A DNA stretch of 37,005 nt, from assembly GCA_900546635.1 (NCBI GenBank), contig URDS01000014.1:1-37005 (forward strand), given 5' to 3'. The position numbers and the translations under genes were made by a program. This stretch comes from an uncultured Eubacteriales bacterium. Lineage in GTDB: Bacteria > Bacillota > Clostridia > Oscillospirales > CAG-272. Position 1 is the first letter of the stretch, and each line of letters begins with the position of its first letter. This document shows positions 33,555 to 37,005 of this stretch, in pieces. The notes under the pieces are model-generated. The model was not told the DNA's origin. It ran no database searches and saw nothing but the letters and a program-made list of their open reading frames with translations.

Positions 33555-35232
33555 CGTGCATCGACTCCTTCAGCTTTGTCAGCGCAATTTTCGTTTCCGC
33601 CGCGGTTTCGCCCAAAAGCGAAGCGATCTCCTGGACGATGCGCATCTGCTTATCCACCACCTTATCCGCGACCTCGGCGGTCTGACGGCAGATTTCGTTC
33701 TTCTTCTCCCGTTCGGTGACCTCCTCGGTCACATCGCGCAGCATACACATCAAAACATGATATTCATTGTCGCAAAGCACGGTTTGATCGACATATTTAT
33801 TGTATTCGGCAAGATAAACATCGGTTCGAAGCACAGTCTTCTGCGTTGTAAGCGCCTGCATGAACACAGCCGGATCCAAAATCCGCACCACCGGTTCGCC
33901 GAGCACATCAGCCGCGCGGGAAAGATTCATCATTTTCAGCGCGGCGCGGTTAATCTGCTGCACCTCAAGCTTTTCGTTGAGCACAACAATGCCGCTCGGC
34001 ATATTGCCGATGATACTCTCCGAAAAATTCTCGGCCCGTTCTTTCAGATAAGGCAGGCACATGGAAATTTCCGCTTTTCCCTGACAAACCGCCACAGCCT
34101 TTTCACGGCAGGTATTATAGCCGCAGGAACCGCAGTTCAACTCATCCGATGGCTTCTGTTTGCCCATCTGACGCAGTACCGCCGCGATCTCGCTTTCACT
34201 CGGCATTGCGGCTTCTTTCGGAATATAATCCATGCTTTTGCGCAATGCGGACGCCGTCGGCTGTTCTACGGAAAAATCCTTTTTACCCGCATATTTGTAA
34301 ACCTCAACGCTGTCGCGCAGCGGTGTACGATGATATTTTTCCATCACCGGACCGCCCACACAGCTTCCGGCGCAGGCGGACATTTCGATAAAACAGTTAT
34401 GCAGATGACCGTCCGCAATATCCCGCAAGGCGGCCATGCAGTTTTCCACACCGTCTACCGTCAAATATGTATATTCGGGCAAGGTGCAATCCATCGTTTT
34501 CAGGATACCGCCTGATGTCGGAAACAAACGCGCCCGACTCTCTTCAGTCGTATCTTTAGAAGCCTCCGGCGTGATTTTTTCACGGGCAAACCATTCAGTC
34601 AGTTCTTCAAACGTGAGAACGCCGTCTACAATTCCGGGGAATTGCTGCGCCTCATCCTTTTTGGCAACGCACGGCCCGACAAACACAACTTTTGCTTCCG
34701 GAACACGCCGTTTAATATCCAGCGCATGCGCCTGCATCGGGCTGACAACATCCGCCAGGGCATCCAGCAGCGTCGGAAAATGCTTTTGAATCAGCAAATT
34801 AACCGAATGGCAGCAGGAGGAAATCAAAACATCGCGTTTTTCCTCCCGAAGCATACGCTCATATTCTCTTTTCACAATCGTAGCGCCGACCGCGGTCTCC
34901 TCCGCGCCGGCAAAACCGAGTGCAAGCAGAGCGCGCCGCATCTCTTCGATACCGACGCCGTTATAATTGGCCACAAAAGACGGAGCCAGGCTGACGTATA
35001 CCGGCGCGTTGCCGCCAAGCAGTACGCGCACCTGTTCCGTTCCGTCGGAAATCTCCTTTGCCCCCTGCGGACACACGACAAAGCATTGTCCGCACAGAAT
35101 GCATTCGTTGCCGACAATGTGCGCCTGATTTCCGGAAAAGCGTATGGATTTGACCGGACAGTGGCGTATACATTTGTAGCAGTTTTTGCAGTTGGATTTT
35201 TTGAGCTTCAATACATCAACCACGGCACTCAC
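33547..35232 (-). CDS. hydS: HydS-like group C sensory [FeFe] hydrogenase with PAS domain
   Basis: A 561-aa multidomain protein. It has two 4Fe-4S ferredoxin motifs (C15-C25 and C44-C54) and an H-cluster domain (about 75-300). L1 is SSCCHS at 138-143, L2 GPCVAKKDE at 186-194 and L3 EMSACAGSCVGG at 283-294. A four-cysteine Fe-S domain follows (C367, C370, C375, C392), then a PAS domain (about 405-510) and a C-terminal helix likely to be a coiled coil. This order fits the putative sensory group C enzymes (HydS). Tandem cysteines in L1 are kept. The start is GTG, overlapping the preceding stop by 4 nt. It probably senses H2 or redox state and signals through PAS to the neighbouring phosphatase. 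Confidence 0.88.
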   Translation of the reverse strand: MSAVVDVLKLKKSNCKNCYKCIRHCPVKSIRFSGNQAHIVGNECILCGQCFVVCPQGAKEISDGTEQVRVLLGGNAPVYVSLAPSFVANYNGVGIEEMRRALLALGFAGAEETAVGATIVKREYERMLREEKRDVLISSCCHSVNLLIQKHFPTLLDALADVVSPMQAHALDIKRRVPEAKVVFVGPCVAKKDEAQQFPGIVDGVLTFEELTEWFAREKITPEASKDTTEESRARLFPTSGGILKTMDCTLPEYTYLTVDGVENCMAALRDIADGHLHNCFIEMSACAGSCVGGPVMEKYHRTPLRDSVEVYKYAGKKDFSVEQPTASALRKSMDYIPKEAAMPSESEIAAVLRQMGKQKPSDELNCGSCGYNTCREKAVAVCQGKAEISMCLPYLKERAENFSESIIGNMPSGIVVLNEKLEVQQINRAALKMMNLSRAADVLGEPVVRILDPAVFMQALTTQKTVLRTDVYLAEYNKYVDQTVLCDNEYHVLMCMLRDVTEEVTEREKKNEICRQTAEVADKVVDKQMRIVQEIASLLGETAAETKIALTKLKESMHDE

Positions 35233-35486
35233 CTTTCCGCCTCAAGAGGCGCCAGAATATGCTCTGCGAAAAATGCCGGAAACCCCTCCCGCGTGACGCC
35301 GGAGTAAATATCATCGTCCACCTGCACGGTCACGCCCGTGCGGTTGCATTGACCGAGACAAAAACTGCCGGCCAACACCACATCATCCTCAAGAGCGCGC
35401 GCCGCGATCTCCTTTTGAAAAAGCTCGACAATTTCACGCGATCCCCGCAGATGACAGGAAGAACCGATACACACGCGAACGATCAT
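35229..35486 (-). CDS. [2Fe-2S] thioredoxin-like ferredoxin protein
   Basis: An 85-aa single-domain protein like the C-terminal part of NuoE/HydC, with the four cluster cysteines in CIGSSC (6-11) and FCLGQC (43-48). It probably passes electrons between a pyridine-nucleotide or ferredoxin partner and HydS. It overlaps the genes on both sides by 4 nt, so translation of the set is coupled. The truncated gene upstream encodes a paralogue. Confidence 0.88.
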   Translation of the reverse strand: MIVRVCIGSSCHLRGSREIVELFQKEIAARALEDDVVLAGSFCLGQCNRTGVTVQVDDDIYSGVTREGFPAFFAEHILAPLEAER

Positions 35487-35668
35487 ACTTTTGCCAGCAC
35501 TTCCGTTTCAAAAAAGCTTTTCACTGTATCGGGCGTGACCGAGAACAGCTGATCGTCCACCGTGACGCAGACGCCGCTCTGACAGTTTCCCATACAGAAC
35601 GTTCCCGCAAGCTCTACCCGATCGCCCGCTTTACTTTGCGCGATCAGATACTGAAGTTCCTCTACGAC
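35483..35668 (-). pseudogene. Truncated [2Fe-2S] thioredoxin-like protein (5' end missing)
   Basis: The last 61 codons encode a paralogue of the neighbouring [2Fe-2S] protein: alignable from VVEELQ on, with the second cysteine pair in FCMGNC and an extra Cys in SGVCVTVDD. The N-terminal part with the first CxGSxC pair is gone. Upstream the reading frame stays open but is antisense to a solute-binding protein and has no homology to this family. The break falls at about 35645-35675. It could be an assembly artefact or a true deletion. If artefact, the real gene is intact elsewhere. Confidence 0.75.
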
Positions 35669-36241
35669 CTGATCAACACGTACAAGGTGGTCAGCAAGGA
35701 TTGCCTGAGCTACGACAACAATGCCGAGCAGCAGGCCTTCCTGGACGGCTATGCCGCCACCTGCATGGAGTGGAGCTTCACCCAGTCGATCGAAGAGGCC
35801 GGCAAGTATGGCGACGATAAGATCACATGGGTCCCCATGCCCAAGTTCCAGACCAATGCCTCTCCTTATTCCTGCTGGATGTGGGTCATGAATGCGAATT
35901 CCAGCAATAAGGAAGAAGCCCTGCAGTTTATCAAGGCACAGCTGAATGCGGATAATCAGGTCTATTATCAGCTCGGCACATGGTCCGGCATGCCCGCGAA
36001 CCTGGACGGATGGGAAAAGGAAGAAATGATCAACTTTGCTCCCAACGTAGCGGCCAACCTGAAGAGCTACAAAGAAGCCGGTTCTCTGGTGGCGCGCACG
36101 CTTTCTACCCGTCACAGCGAGTACATGGACGTCGTGACCGGAACCCTGCAGCGCTATCTGCTGGATGAAATCACGTTTGAAGAGTGCATTGAAACCTGCA
36201 CTGCTCAGACGGAAGAAATCCTTGCGAACGCCGCAAAGTAA
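35651..36241 (+). pseudogene. C-terminal part of a sugar-type solute-binding protein (5' end missing)
   Basis: About 196 codons encode the C-terminal lobe of an extracellular solute-binding protein (family 1 pattern). Visible pieces include NAEQQAFLDGYAATCMEW, a WVMNANSSNKEEALQF segment and a final helix ending ILANAAK. There is no signal peptide, no lipobox and no start codon in frame with a ribosome site. The sequence begins abruptly at the junction near 35645-35675. Codons favour C and G at third position more than in the neighbours, which fits high expression or a different source. It precedes an ABC permease, as expected for an intact transporter operon. Confidence 0.8.
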
Positions 36242-36267
36242 ATCTCTTTCTACGATTTCTGCAAAGC

Positions 36268-36300
36268 AGACAGGGCGGGCATGGGCTGCCCGCCCTGTCT
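36268..36300 (+). terminator. Intercistronic hairpin between binding protein and permease
   Basis: A perfect 14-bp GC-rich stem (AGACAGGGCGGGCA and its complement) with a 5-nt loop is not followed by a U-tract. Such hairpins after a binding-protein gene commonly stabilise its mRNA or cause partial termination, giving more binding protein than permease. Confidence 0.7.
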
Positions 36301-36331
36301 TCCAAGATCTACCCAATGAGGAGGGAAAAAT

Positions 36332-37005
36332 ATGCAGTTGCCTGTCCGACGTCTCGGAAAAAAACGCGGACTTCAGAAAGAAATGCTTTTGTTGGCGTGG
36401 ATCTTTGTAATGCCTGTTCTTCTTATTAGGTTACTGACGACGCTTTATCCTGTTGCCGAGATCTTCCATTACAGCCTTTTAGACTACGACCTTATCAATC
36501 GAACGAAAGAATATACGGGATTTTCGAATTTTGTCAAAATCGCAAACGATACCACTGTATTACAGGGATTGCAATTTACCCTCGAATATACTTTTTTATC
36601 GGTTTTTTTGATTGTTGCTCTGGGAACCATTCTCGCCTTGCTGATGAAGCTTGATTTTCGCGGCAGAAAACTGATTCGAACCGTATCGCTGCTGCCATGG
36701 GGTATGCCGATGATCATCATCTGCATGGCAGGCCGGTGGATGTTTAACGATTCTTATTCCATCATCAACGATATGATTCGCCAGTTGTTTGTACCCAACT
36801 TTCATTATTCCTGGTTATCCGAAGTCAATGGTGCCAAAGCGGCGGCAATTATTCTGAACGTTTGGAAAAACACTCCTTTTTTTGGAATTATGGTGCTGGC
36901 CGCATTTCAGGGGATCCCCGATGAACTGTATGAAGCGGCCAGAATCGACGGCGCCAATGATTTGCAGATCGTTTTCAAGATTATGATCCCCTACGTCCTA
37001 AAATC
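36332..37005 (+). CDS. Sugar ABC transporter permease (partial, runs off the window)
   Basis: The first 224 codons of a MalF/UgpA-type inner-membrane permease. GGAGGG lies 6 nt before the ATG. A positively charged N-terminus is followed by several hydrophobic helices, and the EAA loop that contacts the ATPase is seen at the end (EAARIDGANDLQIVFKI). It forms an operon with the preceding solute-binding protein. The C-terminal part lies outside the window. Confidence 0.9.
   Translation, partial: MQLPVRRLGKKRGLQKEMLLLAWIFVMPVLLIRLLTTLYPVAEIFHYSLLDYDLINRTKEYTGFSNFVKIANDTTVLQGLQFTLEYTFLSVFLIVALGTILALLMKLDFRGRKLIRTVSLLPWGMPMIIICMAGRWMFNDSYSIINDMIRQLFVPNFHYSWLSEVNGAKAAAIILNVWKNTPFFGIMVLAAFQGIPDELYEAARIDGANDLQIVFKIMIPYVLK

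Noticed and set aside
32490..34515. Long plus-strand frames (409 and 319 codons) antisense to the phosphatase and HydS genes
   Set aside because: Both are complements of well-supported genes with intact motifs, and they lack plausible starts and homology.
35483..36316. A single 277-codon minus-strand gene across the junction
   Set aside because: Only the last 61 codons resemble a protein family. The rest is antisense to the solute-binding protein, so it is a chance open frame through a breakpoint.
1..37005. tRNA genes, rRNA genes or a CRISPR array
   Set aside because: No cloverleaf with a TTCGAAT-type arm, no rRNA landmark and no regularly spaced repeat were found on reading both strands by eye.

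Overview
The window reads as a chromosomal segment of an endospore-forming, anaerobic, low-to-mid-GC Firmicute of class Clostridia. The signs are a spoIIGA-sigE pair, a SpoVD-type PBP with PASTA domains, a dgt-dnaG-rpoD operon, and a cluster of group B and group C [FeFe] hydrogenase-family proteins with a SpoIIE-type phosphatase. I cannot name genus or family from sequence alone. No rRNA, tRNA, CRISPR array, insertion sequence or phage gene was seen.

Layout. (1) 55-13187, minus strand: a dcw cell-wall and division cluster, mraZ-rsmH-ftsL-spoVD-murE-murF-mraY-ftsW-murG-ftsQ-ftsZ. It has a near-consensus promoter with MraZ-type boxes in front of mraZ and a second promoter, embedded in a palindrome, in front of ftsZ. 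murD, murC, murB and ftsA are absent here, and the murF-position gene has lost several catalytic motifs. (2) 13475-14835, plus strand: a small DUF3343 protein translationally coupled to a class-V aminotransferase/cysteine desulfurase. (3) 14864-15076: an intergenic array of hairpins, part of which recurs at the left window edge. (4) 15093-16806: an orphan lipoprotein solute-binding protein with a strong promoter. (5) 16838-20740: dgt-dnaG-rpoD. (6) 20781-21841: an AT-rich island with one GNAT acetyltransferase. (7) 21842-25731: yigZ-hflX, rpmE, and spoIIGA-sigE. (8) 25826-30838: a DUF1015 gene, aspartate kinase, a HIT protein, and an FkbM methyltransferase with an unknown partner. (9) 30891-35668, minus strand: group B [FeFe] hydrogenase, SpoIIE-type phosphatase, HydS-like group C sensory [FeFe] hydrogenase with a PAS domain, and two tandem [2Fe-2S] thioredoxin-like proteins, the second truncated. 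(10) about 35651-37005, plus strand: the 3' part of a sugar-type solute-binding protein and the start of an ABC permease, both incomplete.

How the genes work together. Regions 1, 5 and 7 are vegetative and sporulation housekeeping. Region 9 looks like a redox- or H2-responsive signalling operon: the genes overlap by 4-8 nt or lie 11 nt apart, and catalytic-type, sensor-type and phosphatase modules sit side by side. It is the most interesting locus in the window. At about 35645-35675 it is cut by an abrupt junction where two unrelated, oppositely oriented genes both lose their 5' ends. That pattern points to a chimeric assembly or a real rearrangement.

Protein families were assigned by recalled motifs, not by database search.
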